Assembly: GCF_947498345.1 (NCBI RefSeq)
Contig: NZ_CANMJY010000001.1
Coordinates: 558,001-622,000 of the forward strand
From: an uncultured Winogradskyella sp.
GTDB lineage: Bacteria; Bacteroidota; Bacteroidia; Flavobacteriales; Flavobacteriaceae
Length of the DNA: 64,000 bases
Reading direction: 5' to 3'
The position numbers and the translations under genes were made by a program. The first letter of the stretch is position 1, and each line of letters starts with the position of its first letter. This document shows, one piece after another, positions 9,028 through 18,011 of this stretch. The notes below the pieces were generated by a model. It saw only the letters and a program-made list of their open reading frames with translations, did not search any database and was not told the DNA's origin.

Positions 9028-9696
9028 ATGAGAAAATATAGCATTATACCTGTTTTGATTATACTTTACTTAAGTTGTAATCGAGTAGTTAGTCAACAAA
9101 AATTAGAAACATTTACTTATAACGGAAAAGCTTTGCAATATACAGTTATGCTACCGCTAGACTTTGATTCTAGTAAAACCTATCCAGTAATGATTGGTCC
9201 ATCCGAAATAGAATCTGTAAGTGATCAAAGCTTTTATTGGAGAGGAGTTAAAGATAGTCAGGGTTGGATACTGATCAACTACGAAATTTATAATGCTACC
9301 AATAGAATAGAGGAAATAAAAGCACTATTAGAGCACTTAAAAACAAAATATCATGTAGAAGGCAATAAATTTCATACCGTTTGTTTTAGCGCTAATAGTG
9401 CTGGTATTTTTGATTTAGTAATGGAAATACCAGAATACTTCACTGCAATTACAGGAATGGCAGGAAACCCTAATAATAGTAATACAGAAAAAATGAAAAA
9501 GCTAAAAGGTGTTAAAGTTCAGTTTATTGTAGGAGATAAAGATACCTACTGGATGAATACTGCTAAAAAAAGCCATAAAATATTACAAAGTATTGAGGTT
9601 GAGAGCTCTATAGAAATCATTAAAAATGGTAAGCACGTTATGGAGCCTCTCATAGGAAAAGGTTTTCTAGATAGAGCAGAACGTTTAAGGGATTAA
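9028..9696 (+). CDS. secreted alpha/beta-hydrolase-fold protein
   Basis: 222 residues with an N-terminal hydrophobic leader ending in LSCNR; LYLSC is lipobox-like, so it may be a lipoprotein. The mature part looks like a small esterase/phospholipase-type hydrolase: YPVMIGPSE near the oxyanion region, a nucleophile elbow FSANSAGIF (small-x-Ser-x-Gly, Ser about 132), the acid region VQFIVGDKDTYWM and a C-terminal His in IKNGKHVM. A full Ser-Asp-His triad is therefore visible. Likely co-transcribed with the DUF2911 gene; substrate unknown. Confidence 0.72.
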   Translation: MRKYSIIPVLIILYLSCNRVVSQQKLETFTYNGKALQYTVMLPLDFDSSKTYPVMIGPSEIESVSDQSFYWRGVKDSQGWILINYEIYNATNRIEEIKALLEHLKTKYHVEGNKFHTVCFSANSAGIFDLVMEIPEYFTAITGMAGNPNNSNTEKMKKLKGVKVQFIVGDKDTYWMNTAKKSHKILQSIEVESSIEIIKNGKHVMEPLIGKGFLDRAERLRD

Positions 9697-9864
9697 TACT
9701 TTTAGGATGAAAATAATAATCACTTTTCTATTACGAATATCAATAGGTTTTTTTGAGTGATAACAATCAAAAGTAGAATTATAATTAACCAATAATTCAG
9801 ATTTCGATGCTATGCCTACATAGTAGAGACGTGGCTTTGGTAAAGTAAAATAATAAACATTGAT

Positions 9865-10731
9865 ATGAATAAATTCAGTATAATAATAGCCTTAATGTTA
9901 TTCTGTATTGTAGGCAAAAGTAAACAGTCTTATGAGATATTGTATACAAAACAAATAAACAATTCAGATAATATACATCTTATAGATACCAATGGAAAAA
10001 CCAAACAAATTACTAATAACCCAAGAAAAGATAGTAGTCCAATGTTGTCTCCAGATGGAAATTTTATCGTTTTTACCTCAGAACGTGTTGGGTGGTGGAA
10101 AATATGGTTATTAGACATTAAGAAGAAAGAATATTTACAATTAACAAACTCTGGAAGTGCAGAATATGGTCCTTCTTGGTCATTAGATGGTAGTAAAATT
10201 GTATTTGTTTCTTCAAGAACAGGAAATAGCGAAATATTTTTAATGAACAGAGATGGTAGTGGTTTTATTAATCTTACTAATGATGGAAGATCGGATACAA
10301 TGCCCTTCTGGGGAAAGGATAATAGGATTTATTATTCTTCAGAAGTTAATGGAACATATCAAATTATGCGAATGAAACCTGATGGTTCTAATAAAGAAGT
10401 ACTTACAAAAGGTAGTGGAGATAAATTAATGCCACAATTATCTAATGATGGTAAAAGAATACTTTACTATGGCAATGAAAATGGAAACATGGAGTTGTAT
10501 ATTATTAATCTTGATAACCAAGAACAAGTAAGACTTACCAATCATCCTTTAATAGACATGAGAGGAAGGTGGTCGCCTGATGATAAAAAGATAGTTTTTG
10601 AGAGAGGGAATAAAGGTAATAATCATCATATCTATATAATGGATTCTAATGGTAATAATGTAACAAAGCTAACATCTTCTGGTTATAATTATGCTGCTTC
10701 CTTTGTTTCAAAGAATGTTAGCTTATTTTAA
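9865..10731 (+). CDS. TolB-like beta-propeller (PD40 repeat) protein, secreted
   Basis: 288 residues. A short hydrophobic leader (residues 4-18) suggests export. At least five PD40/WD40-like blades follow, each with the signature SPDGNFIVFTSER, SLDGSKIVFVSSRTGNSEIF, YYSSEVNGTYQIM, SNDGKRILYYGNENGNMELY or SPDDKKIVFERGNKGN. It resembles the C-terminal propeller of TolB without the N-terminal TolB domain; such free-standing propellers act as periplasmic binding scaffolds. It is preceded by a 168-base gap and is monocistronic by appearance. Confidence 0.85.
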   Translation: MNKFSIIIALMLFCIVGKSKQSYEILYTKQINNSDNIHLIDTNGKTKQITNNPRKDSSPMLSPDGNFIVFTSERVGWWKIWLLDIKKKEYLQLTNSGSAEYGPSWSLDGSKIVFVSSRTGNSEIFLMNRDGSGFINLTNDGRSDTMPFWGKDNRIYYSSEVNGTYQIMRMKPDGSNKEVLTKGSGDKLMPQLSNDGKRILYYGNENGNMELYIINLDNQEQVRLTNHPLIDMRGRWSPDDKKIVFERGNKGNNHHIYIMDSNGNNVTKLTSSGYNYAASFVSKNVSLF

Positions 10732-10830
10732 TTATTTGCCAATCAAAAAATAAGGTGAGTTAAAAAACTATATGATTCCCTAATGGAATTCTAAAAACTG
10801 TTAGTGCAATTACTTAAACGATTAAAATTT

Positions 10831-12240
10831 TTATTTCAGTATTGTGTACCCATCTTTGATATAAAAAAATACGAAGAAGCCAATTGAAATTATCATATAG
10901 ATTATAGTAAATAAGACCTCTTGGATATAATATGTATTTATAAAATAAGAGCCTAAAATAAATATTAGGATATAGACAAGTGTCTTTTTATTTGGTAATA
11001 AATTCACTTTCTTAAAAAGAAAGTAAGTAAACATAGCAATGTTAATCACATAAGATATAGATAGAGCATAAAGTGCTCCGTATAATTTATATTTTGGGAT
11101 AAGAAATATCATAAGTAATATCATAATTATTACTTTGATAAAAGTTACTGAAGACAGTTTAAGAGATTCTTTATAATAGACCAAAAGAAGACCATAAAAT
11201 CTCACAGGTATAACCAGTAAAAACACAATCGAACCAGTGAAGATGTAATCTTTAATTACCAGATATTCAGTATTTTTAATAATATACTCTAAATTATATC
11301 CCAAAGTATTTACTAGAGTAAGAACAAGAATGCCAAAACCAATGTAAAGATTAAAATATTTATTTACCGTTGCTTTTCCTTCCTTTAAATCCCTATATAC
11401 AAAAGGTCTTATGCCATCGTCTACTGCATTTAGAGATATTATAAGTAAGCCTAATAACTTTATTAATAAAGTATATAAACCAACACTTTTTAATCCAAGA
11501 TTCAACTCAATTAAATATTTGTCTATTTGATTTTCGAAAGCAAAAAATAACAAAAAGGGTAATAATTTTAAACTATAGTTCAATGATGGGTATAGTAACT
11601 TTTTTTTAAGTTTAAATCTAAATAAATAAGTGTTTGAAATTGAAATTAAAACGAAGATTATAATATTAGGTATTAGAGCACCTAAGAGTAGTCCGTATGC
11701 TTTCAAATTATATTGAGTTACAAATATAATTTGAAAAAAAGCGGTTAAAATTATAAGACATAATGTATATCTAAGATAAATTTTGAGGTTAATTTCATTT
11801 TTTAGAAAAACAAAATAGAGCTTATTTATAACTTCAAAAAAGACAGATAATAAAGCTATTAGGCCATAATCATAAAACGATACTTCATTTGAAGTGAAAA
11901 TTAATTCATAGATATTATTTCCAAAAAGAATATGTATGCAGGTGATTAAAAAAAATGATAATAAATGAACTATAAATAAATTACTTAGATATTCGCGTAA
12001 CCGATCTTTTTTATTAAAATCGAAATAGAATGTATACAATGCATTTTTTAATCCTAAGGACCCAATTACTGCAATAATACCTGAATAGATTAATACAAGA
12101 GAAACTATTCCATAGTCTTCTGGACTTAAGTAGTTAAGAAATATTGGAAGTAGTAATAATGAAATACCAGATCTTAAAACAGAAAAGACACCAAATAGCA
12201 GTGTGGATTTAAAAGGATTTTTTGTTTTAAGAAAATTCAT
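10831..12240 (-). CDS. polysaccharide/lipid-linked oligosaccharide flippase (Wzx/MATE type)
   Basis: 469-residue integral membrane protein with about 12-14 hydrophobic segments. The opening has a positively charged entry followed by SVLRSGISLLLLPIFLNYLSPEDYGIVSL, the N-terminal block of the PST/MVF flippase family. It should move a lipid-linked product across the inner membrane. It is the last gene of the 11-gene leftward operon that starts with GTP cyclohydrolase II and begins 3 bases after the LTA-synthase-like gene. Its presence argues that the operon product is membrane-anchored and exposed outside the cytoplasm; that link is an inference. Confidence 0.85.
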   Translation of the reverse strand: MNFLKTKNPFKSTLLFGVFSVLRSGISLLLLPIFLNYLSPEDYGIVSLVLIYSGIIAVIGSLGLKNALYTFYFDFNKKDRLREYLSNLFIVHLLSFFLITCIHILFGNNIYELIFTSNEVSFYDYGLIALLSVFFEVINKLYFVFLKNEINLKIYLRYTLCLIILTAFFQIIFVTQYNLKAYGLLLGALIPNIIIFVLISISNTYLFRFKLKKKLLYPSLNYSLKLLPFLLFFAFENQIDKYLIELNLGLKSVGLYTLLIKLLGLLIISLNAVDDGIRPFVYRDLKEGKATVNKYFNLYIGFGILVLTLVNTLGYNLEYIIKNTEYLVIKDYIFTGSIVFLLVIPVRFYGLLLVYYKESLKLSSVTFIKVIIMILLMIFLIPKYKLYGALYALSISYVINIAMFTYFLFKKVNLLPNKKTLVYILIFILGSYFINTYYIQEVLFTIIYMIISIGFFVFFYIKDGYTILK

Positions 12241-12243
12241 AAG

Positions 12244-13947
12244 TTAATATAGATGTATACCGTCTTCAAAAATTGGGAGCTCTGCTTTTTTATTTTCACC
12301 ATAGACTTTATTTATAGCATAAAGAAATTTTGAAAAAAAAGATTCGTGTTTTTGTGTTTGCTGATTAGGAACTAAACCTTGAGTGAAATTAAACTCTTTA
12401 AATGCGTTTATAAAATCATTGTTTTTTGCAATCACATGTATTGGCGTAGACTTATCAATATCTGCAGGCGTTATAAATGGTGGCTGATGGTCACCAATTA
12501 AAACCATAATAGTGTTTTCTAAATCATTATTTAATAAAAACTTATGTATATAATCTAATTGATAGTGGATGGCAGTAAAATAATTTTTTAGATTATTCTT
12601 TTTTAAACCATCTGTTAGTTTAAAATCCTCTGTGTTATAATCCTCCCAATGATTCAATGTTTTTATGGGTGAAATATAATTATAGTGAGAATTTATAGTG
12701 CTTACACATAGAAAATATGGGGATGAATTTAATAAAGAGTGATAAGCATAATTAAGAGAGTATTCATCTGGTAAAGAAAATCTGTCTCCAAATATTGGTA
12801 CTCTATTACCTCTGTAATTAAAATCATCATATAACATTAAATGATCAAAAGGATAAGTGTTTTTTATTTTTTGCCAATCTACCTCGTTTTTATCATAGGA
12901 TAAGGTGGTGCTCATAGTTGTTTGGTAGCCAATATTGTCTAAAAATTTGGGTAATGACTCTAGATTTGAAGCATAATCTGTGTGGCTAAAAATAACTTCG
13001 TGTGCAGCAATATCTTTAACTTTAGCTCCAAATAAAATACTAGAATGGCTCAGCCATGACCCTCCTGATGATATAGGTGATTTACTTAGTGTACTAACTG
13101 TTTTATAGTTTTTGGTGTTTATTGATGTGTTAATATCATTTAATTTTTTTTTGATCTCTATTCCATATTTTTCATCAGATAAAGCGAAGCTTCCATAAGA
13201 TTCTAAAAAAATTAAAATAACATTAGGTGTATTTTTTAGTGTAATGTTTTTTGTGTAATTGTAGGGGGTATCATTATTTAGAGTTTTTAGTGATTGTTTT
13301 AGAGTTATACATTTTTTCAAATTAAAAATGAAATGTTTTATTAAAGAAAAACTCACACAGCTATGATATATACTATAGCTCACCTTTTTTATAGAATATA
13401 ATGATACAAGTATATTGATTATTAAAATGCTACTGAAAACCCATTTGCCTTTAATTTGCTTTGAATTATAGATTAAAATGTCAGATAAGCTATAACTTAA
13501 AAAAACAACTAAGGTCATACAAATAAGTATAGTTATAATTGCTACGGGAATCTTTTTTTTATATACCATGATTCCTGTTTTTGCAAAATCTATATCGTTT
13601 AAAAGCATTGGCTCCTTCTTAAAAATCTTTATAATAACAGAAATATAGGTTATGTATACAAAGGATAATGTAGTAACTATAATAAATGGTATTTTGAGAT
13701 AACTTGTATAGTTTTCATTAATTGTTAATAAAAGCAATGTGAGAATTTGTAGTTCAAAAATGAGTCTAAAAAAGTCGTCAGAATATCTTTGGTAAAGTAT
13801 TTTTTTTAAAAAGAAATAAGGGGTTTCATCAAAAAAAGATTTTTTAGGGTAATCAATCTTTGCAAATTGGCCAATAAGCCAATAAGGAATAAAAACTAAA
13901 AAATTGATTCCTAAAAAACTAAGTATAAAAATTAGGGTTGATGTCAT
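12244..13947 (-). CDS. LTA-synthase/sulfatase-like membrane transferase (alkaline phosphatase superfamily)
   Basis: 567 residues. Five hydrophobic segments (about 1-210) precede an extracytoplasmic catalytic domain. The domain begins NVILIFLESYGSF (metal-ligand Glu), has a Ser-rich nucleophile region SGGSWLSHSSILFG, and a C-terminal metal site MVLIGDHQPPF with the DH pair. This is the layout of enzymes that move phosphoglycerol or phosphoethanolamine from a phospholipid to a glycan. In the operon it follows a CDP-alcohol phosphotransferase and a glycosyltransferase, so it may transfer a lipid-derived head group; substrate unknown. Confidence 0.85.
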   Translation of the reverse strand: MTSTLIFILSFLGINFLVFIPYWLIGQFAKIDYPKKSFFDETPYFFLKKILYQRYSDDFFRLIFELQILTLLLLTINENYTSYLKIPFIIVTTLSFVYITYISVIIKIFKKEPMLLNDIDFAKTGIMVYKKKIPVAIITILICMTLVVFLSYSLSDILIYNSKQIKGKWVFSSILIINILVSLYSIKKVSYSIYHSCVSFSLIKHFIFNLKKCITLKQSLKTLNNDTPYNYTKNITLKNTPNVILIFLESYGSFALSDEKYGIEIKKKLNDINTSINTKNYKTVSTLSKSPISSGGSWLSHSSILFGAKVKDIAAHEVIFSHTDYASNLESLPKFLDNIGYQTTMSTTLSYDKNEVDWQKIKNTYPFDHLMLYDDFNYRGNRVPIFGDRFSLPDEYSLNYAYHSLLNSSPYFLCVSTINSHYNYISPIKTLNHWEDYNTEDFKLTDGLKKNNLKNYFTAIHYQLDYIHKFLLNNDLENTIMVLIGDHQPPFITPADIDKSTPIHVIAKNNDFINAFKEFNFTQGLVPNQQTQKHESFFSKFLYAINKVYGENKKAELPIFEDGIHLY

Positions 13948-13951
13948 TTTT

Positions 13952-14713
13952 CTATTTCTTTCTGTATTCTATTACACAATATTTCATCATATTTTTTTTA
14001 AAAAGTTGTTCTAAATACAAACCACCTCTCATAATTGGGGCAATCGTTAATATGGGTTTTAGAATGGTTAATATTAGAATATTAATGTTCAGTTTAAAAT
14101 AATTTTTAGTATTTAAATAAGGCGTAAGATCTTTTTTTATGGTAAAATCGGGAAAAAAATCATCCTTTTTAAGGATAACTTTTAGTGCCCAATCCTTAGC
14201 ATATTTATCTATAAGAGATGGGTAATTATTATTGATTAATAAATCATCAATAATTACCAGTTTTCCATGTGGTTTTAAAGCTTTCTTAAGTGATTTTAGT
14301 GTTTTTTGAATGTTTAAAGTATGCTTTACAGATTCAATAGCTAGTATAAAATCAAAGCTGTTAGGTTCTAAATTATCATATGATTTTTGTTGGAAACTAA
14401 CCAGGTTACTTATGCTAGCATTTTTAGCAAATGCTTTAGCTGTTTTTACTTCTTCATCACTAATACTTATACCTTTTACCTTACAAGAATAAAAATTAGC
14501 TAAGTATTGAGAACCATAACCAACACCACAACCTGCATCTAATATGGCTGCATTACTATTTATGGAGTAGGCCTTAGTGATCCATTCATAAATGTCATTA
14601 AAACCAAAGGTGTCAGATTTTAATTTCTTATGAATAGGATAAGGTGCTTTCTTATTTTTTCCTTCAAATAGAAATAATTGATTATATAATTTTTGTACTA
14701 TAGCTTCAGACAT
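13952..14713 (-). CDS. class I SAM-dependent methyltransferase
   Basis: 253 residues. SAM-binding motif I is ILDAGCGVGYGSQYLA (about residues 57-72), with the acidic residue after strand 2 replaced by VKGISISDEEV, and motif IV is FDFILAIESVKHT. The layout resembles small-molecule and lipid methyltransferases of the Ubi/sterol/CFA-like group (ISISDEEV is typical of that group). The start overlaps the upstream methyltransferase gene by 8 bases, indicating coupling. It is one of three methyltransferase-like genes in the operon. Confidence 0.87.
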   Translation of the reverse strand: MSEAIVQKLYNQLFLFEGKNKKAPYPIHKKLKSDTFGFNDIYEWITKAYSINSNAAILDAGCGVGYGSQYLANFYSCKVKGISISDEEVKTAKAFAKNASISNLVSFQQKSYDNLEPNSFDFILAIESVKHTLNIQKTLKSLKKALKPHGKLVIIDDLLINNNYPSLIDKYAKDWALKVILKKDDFFPDFTIKKDLTPYLNTKNYFKLNINILILTILKPILTIAPIMRGGLYLEQLFKKNMMKYCVIEYRKK

Positions 14714-15407
14714 CTTTTTTTAATAAAAAAATAAATTTCTCTGTTTTTGTAATAGGGTTGTTGTCATTAACCAATTGTTTATAGTTTATTTTCTTTAACC
14801 CGAATGATCTAAGTTTAAGCTTTTTAATGATGCTGTATTGGTCGGGATATACACCATCTATTTTATACCCAGCAGTTTTAAAAATTGTAGTCCATTCTTC
14901 TAGATTTTTAGCATCTTGATGTCCTTTTTTGTTTTTTAGATTTAATAAGGCTTTAATGTACTTCCAGCTATTGGCTTCAGAATTACGAACCAAAATACAG
15001 TAGTTGCAATCTTGCTTTCCTACTCTTTGCATTTCTTGCAATGCTAAGGGGATGTTTAGCATTCGCTCTAAAGAACCAATACAAGTCACCAGATCAAATG
15101 TTTTATCATTAAAAGGTAGCTCTTCAGCATTAGCAACCCTTGCATTAAAATCCGGAAATTTTTCTTTTATTTTTTCTATAGCTACACTAGAGATATCAAT
15201 GCCGTAACTGTCTAATCCGTATTCAGTGCTAGCTTCTAATAGCCTACCTAATCCGCAGGCAATATCGAGATATTTTTGACCTTCTTTAGCGCCTAATAAC
15301 TCTAAAAAAATGTAATATGCTTTTGTAGGTCTTAAATACCAGTTACCTCTTTTAGAATAGGTGCCGTTAAACCATTTTGTAACTTCTTGTTGCCTATTTG
15401 CTGTCAT
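14706..15407 (-). CDS. class I SAM-dependent methyltransferase
   Basis: 233 residues. Motif I is YLDIACGLGRLLEAS (about 45-59), followed by acidic motif II SYGIDISSVAIEK, motif post-II ANAEELPFNDKTFDLVTC and an alpha-helical C-terminus. The ubiE/Methyltransf_11 type is clear. It overlaps the upstream ICMT-like gene by 4 bases (ATGA type) and the downstream methyltransferase by 8, so the three are translated together. Substrate unknown; presumably an intermediate of the operon's pathway. Confidence 0.88.
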   Translation of the reverse strand: MTANRQQEVTKWFNGTYSKRGNWYLRPTKAYYIFLELLGAKEGQKYLDIACGLGRLLEASTEYGLDSYGIDISSVAIEKIKEKFPDFNARVANAEELPFNDKTFDLVTCIGSLERMLNIPLALQEMQRVGKQDCNYCILVRNSEANSWKYIKALLNLKNKKGHQDAKNLEEWTTIFKTAGYKIDGVYPDQYSIIKKLKLRSFGLKKINYKQLVNDNNPITKTEKFIFLLKKDV

Positions 15408-16009
15408 AAGTAACGTCTTGTTTTACTTTTATATAAGATATAGTCTTTTTTAAATTTTTTTTCTAAATATTCTTCTTCCATAATTATTCTAAAATGAATA
15501 CTAATAGCATAAGTGATGAAGCATACTATATATATTAGAGAAGGATAAATAAGGTTAAGGCCAATTAAACTAATGTATAGTCCTGTTTGGCAAGGATTTC
15601 TGGAGAATTTAAAAATACCTTCTGTTATTAAAACATTATTAATCCTTTTTCTTTTGGCTTGATGTATAAATAGAATATTAATAATCCTACCAACTATAAC
15701 TAAAACTACACCTAAATATGCCATACTACTGTTTGTATAAAGAGGCTCTAACATATCTAAATGATAAAGTAACGGTAATAGATATAATATATATGTGACT
15801 ATAAGAGGTAAAACAAAAACAATGATTTTTTTTGTTTTTGACCATTTGAAAATTTGTTCTGTTTTCTCAGAAAAATATTCAGTATCTCCATTATTTAAAG
15901 AAAATATTTTTTTTGTAGAAACTACGCTTGGGATATTTACATAAATAATTTCATATCCTAAAGAGATATAGAAAATAGCAAAACTTATATGTATTAATAG
16001 GTCTAGCAT
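15404..16009 (-). CDS. isoprenylcysteine carboxyl methyltransferase-like membrane protein
   Basis: 201 residues with five hydrophobic segments. The C-terminal half holds the ICMT/PEMT pattern: SRNPCQTGLYISLIG followed by RIIMEEEYLEKKFKKDYILY and a final basic RRYL, equivalent to the RHPxY...EExxLxxxFGxxYxxY signature of membrane methyltransferases that bind SAM at the cytoplasmic face. In this setting it is likely to methylate a lipid or membrane-bound intermediate. It overlaps both neighbours (1 base with the glycosyltransferase, 4 bases with the methyltransferase). Confidence 0.82.
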   Translation of the reverse strand: MLDLLIHISFAIFYISLGYEIIYVNIPSVVSTKKIFSLNNGDTEYFSEKTEQIFKWSKTKKIIVFVLPLIVTYILYLLPLLYHLDMLEPLYTNSSMAYLGVVLVIVGRIINILFIHQAKRKRINNVLITEGIFKFSRNPCQTGLYISLIGLNLIYPSLIYIVCFITYAISIHFRIIMEEEYLEKKFKKDYILYKSKTRRYL

Positions 16010-16944
16010 TAGCCCTTTAATAATGTTTGAAATTCGTAATTAACCTTATCCCAAGTTCTGTTGATAGGGAGTTGGGATATATTAAAATTATAATCCGCAA
16101 TTTTTCCTTCGTGTAAATCTTTTAGTACGGTTGAGAATTTTTCCATATTATGATTTTCTATACCAATGTAATTAGGATATTGGTTAAATAGATCTATATC
16201 ACCTGTAAGGAATGCTAAACATGGAGTGCCAACTGAAATAGCTTCAAAAATTGACATCCCAAAGGATTCGTACTTTGATAAACTTAAAAATAAATCTGCT
16301 GTAACAAGTTTTTTGTAAATCTCATCTTGACTAATATTAAAATAAAAATGGATACGGTTTTTTAAGCTCTTGTTTTTTAACGACTTGCATATAGATTTAG
16401 CATAATTAGGTTCTATGGTGTTATTTCCAATAATATGTATTATAATATTGGATTTGTTGATATTTTTTAAAATAGGTATTAACCACTCATAACGTTTCCT
16501 CTCTATGAAATTAGCATTAATAACTATGTTAGTGATCTTGATACTGTGGTTATTTTTAGCCTTCCAGTGATTAGGTATGCCTGGCCTTATAACAAAGATA
16601 TTGTCGTTACTGAGTTTCCATTTTGCCATCAATTCTTGTTTTATGGGGTTTCCTGTTACAATAAATGAGGAGTTAGTTCTGTAGAAATCAATAATATTAG
16701 AAGGTAATTCAGGTATAAGGTGTATAAGAGCTATAATACGATGTGTAAGTTTTAGGGATTTGGTATCGATCTCTTCCATGCAAAGACTGTCAACAATAGT
16801 AATATCATAATTTTTATCTGAAGGAGTAAGGTTGTAATCTACTTCAAAATTATTTTGTCGTAAACTTTCAATAATTTGAATATTGTATATGTTTCCACCA
16901 GAAATAACGTTGAGAGGTATGCAATTTATAAATTGAATTTTCAT
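16009..16944 (-). CDS. GT4-type glycosyltransferase
   Basis: 311 residues with a GT-B fold. The C-terminal donor site carries LFLSLSKYESFGMSIFEAIS with the Glu-x7-Glu pattern (E in YESFG and E in FEAIS) of GT4 enzymes, then VGTPCLAF. The N-terminal acceptor domain is short (MKIQFINCIPLNVISGGNIY, with the G-rich loop). It starts 8 bases after the CDP-alcohol phosphotransferase gene. It probably adds a sugar to the lipid-linked or pyrimidine-derived intermediate; the sugar is unknown. Confidence 0.85.
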   Translation of the reverse strand: MKIQFINCIPLNVISGGNIYNIQIIESLRQNNFEVDYNLTPSDKNYDITIVDSLCMEEIDTKSLKLTHRIIALIHLIPELPSNIIDFYRTNSSFIVTGNPIKQELMAKWKLSNDNIFVIRPGIPNHWKAKNNHSIKITNIVINANFIERKRYEWLIPILKNINKSNIIIHIIGNNTIEPNYAKSICKSLKNKSLKNRIHFYFNISQDEIYKKLVTADLFLSLSKYESFGMSIFEAISVGTPCLAFLTGDIDLFNQYPNYIGIENHNMEKFSTVLKDLHEGKIADYNFNISQLPINRTWDKVNYEFQTLLKG

Positions 16945-16952
16945 CTACAGTA

Positions 16953-17630
16953 TCATTTATGGTATTGAATAATTCCTATTAAAAATGAAACCGCTATAGC
17001 CAATGATCCAATAAGTAAGATTAAGAATTGAATAGTGCCGCTAGTGATTAAACCAATTAATAAAATAATAAAATAACTGGCGGCTATTACGGTTGCATAT
17101 GTCTTTTTGTCTTCTTTGACGTCTGGTTTTGGAAAACAAAATGTGTATATTCTAAAAAGATACCTTAATGCTCCAGGGATTAAAATCCACCACGAGACAC
17201 CTCCGTATGTATAATAAAAATAGCACATTATTAGTACAAAAAACGCATCAATTTCCATGTCAAAATATTGACCAAAAAATGAGGATTCATTAAAATAACG
17301 CGCAGCAATTCCATCAAAAAAATCCAATATTACGGCTATACTTAGGCTATAAAAAAGTAAGTTGGTATCATTAAAGCTTATCAAATAAAAACTTAAAACA
17401 ATAATTAAAAATCTTACCAATGTTAAAGTATTCGCTATACCAAAAATTGGTCTTGTATTAAGTAATTTTTTACGATTTATAAAAATCAATGCTATTATGG
17501 ATATTGAAAACACGACCAGTAGTATGCTTAATTGCTTACTAACTAAAGCTATGATTAAAGCAGTGGTCATTGCAAAAGCATTGTAAATACTCCAGGTTTC
17601 AATATGTTTATCACTCAATATATCCATCAT
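16953..17630 (-). CDS. CDP-alcohol phosphatidyltransferase family protein
   Basis: 225 residues with six hydrophobic segments. The full family signature is present at residues 103-128: Asp103, Asp106-Gly107, Ala110-Arg111, then Gly120, Asp124 and Asp128, matching DxxDGxxARx8GxxxDxxxD. The family joins a CDP-activated alcohol to a second alcohol, releasing CMP, as in phospholipid and di-myo-inositol-phosphate synthesis. No matching cytidylyltransferase is in the operon, so the CDP donor may come from general lipid metabolism (CDP-diacylglycerol). Three bases separate it from the PTPS-like gene. Confidence 0.92.
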   Translation of the reverse strand: MMDILSDKHIETWSIYNAFAMTTALIIALVSKQLSILLVVFSISIIALIFINRKKLLNTRPIFGIANTLTLVRFLIIVLSFYLISFNDTNLLFYSLSIAVILDFFDGIAARYFNESSFFGQYFDMEIDAFFVLIMCYFYYTYGGVSWWILIPGALRYLFRIYTFCFPKPDVKEDKKTYATVIAASYFIILLIGLITSGTIQFLILLIGSLAIAVSFLIGIIQYHK

Positions 17631-17633
17631 AGT

Positions 17634-18008
17634 TTATTTACCAGAGTAGCTTGCCCAAGCATCATGTGTTTCACCTAAGCAGACGCTTATTTGCCCTTCA
17701 AAAAACGCATTGACCTTTTCTTTTATGCTATCATGTATATATTTGGCCATAAATTCAGTTGTAGTTAGTTTATCCTTAAACTGTGGCAATTCATCCAAAT
17801 TTTTATAATTTAAATGACTTAAAACCTCACTAGTCACTTCCTTGGCTTTACCTATATCTATGACCACATTGTGGGCATCTATATCTTTAGAATAAAATGT
17901 AACATCCACTACATATGTAGCGCCATGCATATTTTGAGCCGGACCAAAAAAAGGATGTGGTAGAGAATGTGCTATCATTATAGAATTTCTAACTTTTACA
18001 GTATACAT
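17634..18008 (-). CDS. 6-pyruvoyl-tetrahydropterin synthase/QueD homologue with altered active site
   Basis: 124 residues, the length of a single T-fold subunit. Family features: AHSLPH (His14) and HGATYVVDV (His28) in the zinc region, VVIDIGKAKEV, the KNLDELPQF stretch and a C-terminal ETHDAWASY whose Glu113 matches the pterin-anchoring Glu. Key residues differ. The third zinc His of HGH is Ala30, the Asp-His catalytic pair of LDHKNLD is Asn67-Tyr68, and no Cys occurs at the catalytic Cys position (GPAQNMHG). The pterin/pyrimidine-binding side is kept while the usual chemistry is probably lost or changed. Encoded between the dehydrogenase and CDP-alcohol phosphotransferase genes with 3-base gaps. 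Confidence 0.85.
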   Translation of the reverse strand: MYTVKVRNSIMIAHSLPHPFFGPAQNMHGATYVVDVTFYSKDIDAHNVVIDIGKAKEVTSEVLSHLNYKNLDELPQFKDKLTTTEFMAKYIHDSIKEKVNAFFEGQISVCLGETHDAWASYSGK

Positions 18009-18011
18009 ATT

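Noticed and set aside
9709-9762. Short ORF after the hydrolase gene
   Set aside because: Only 17 codons with a hydrophobic run; no supporting context, possibly a degraded remnant.
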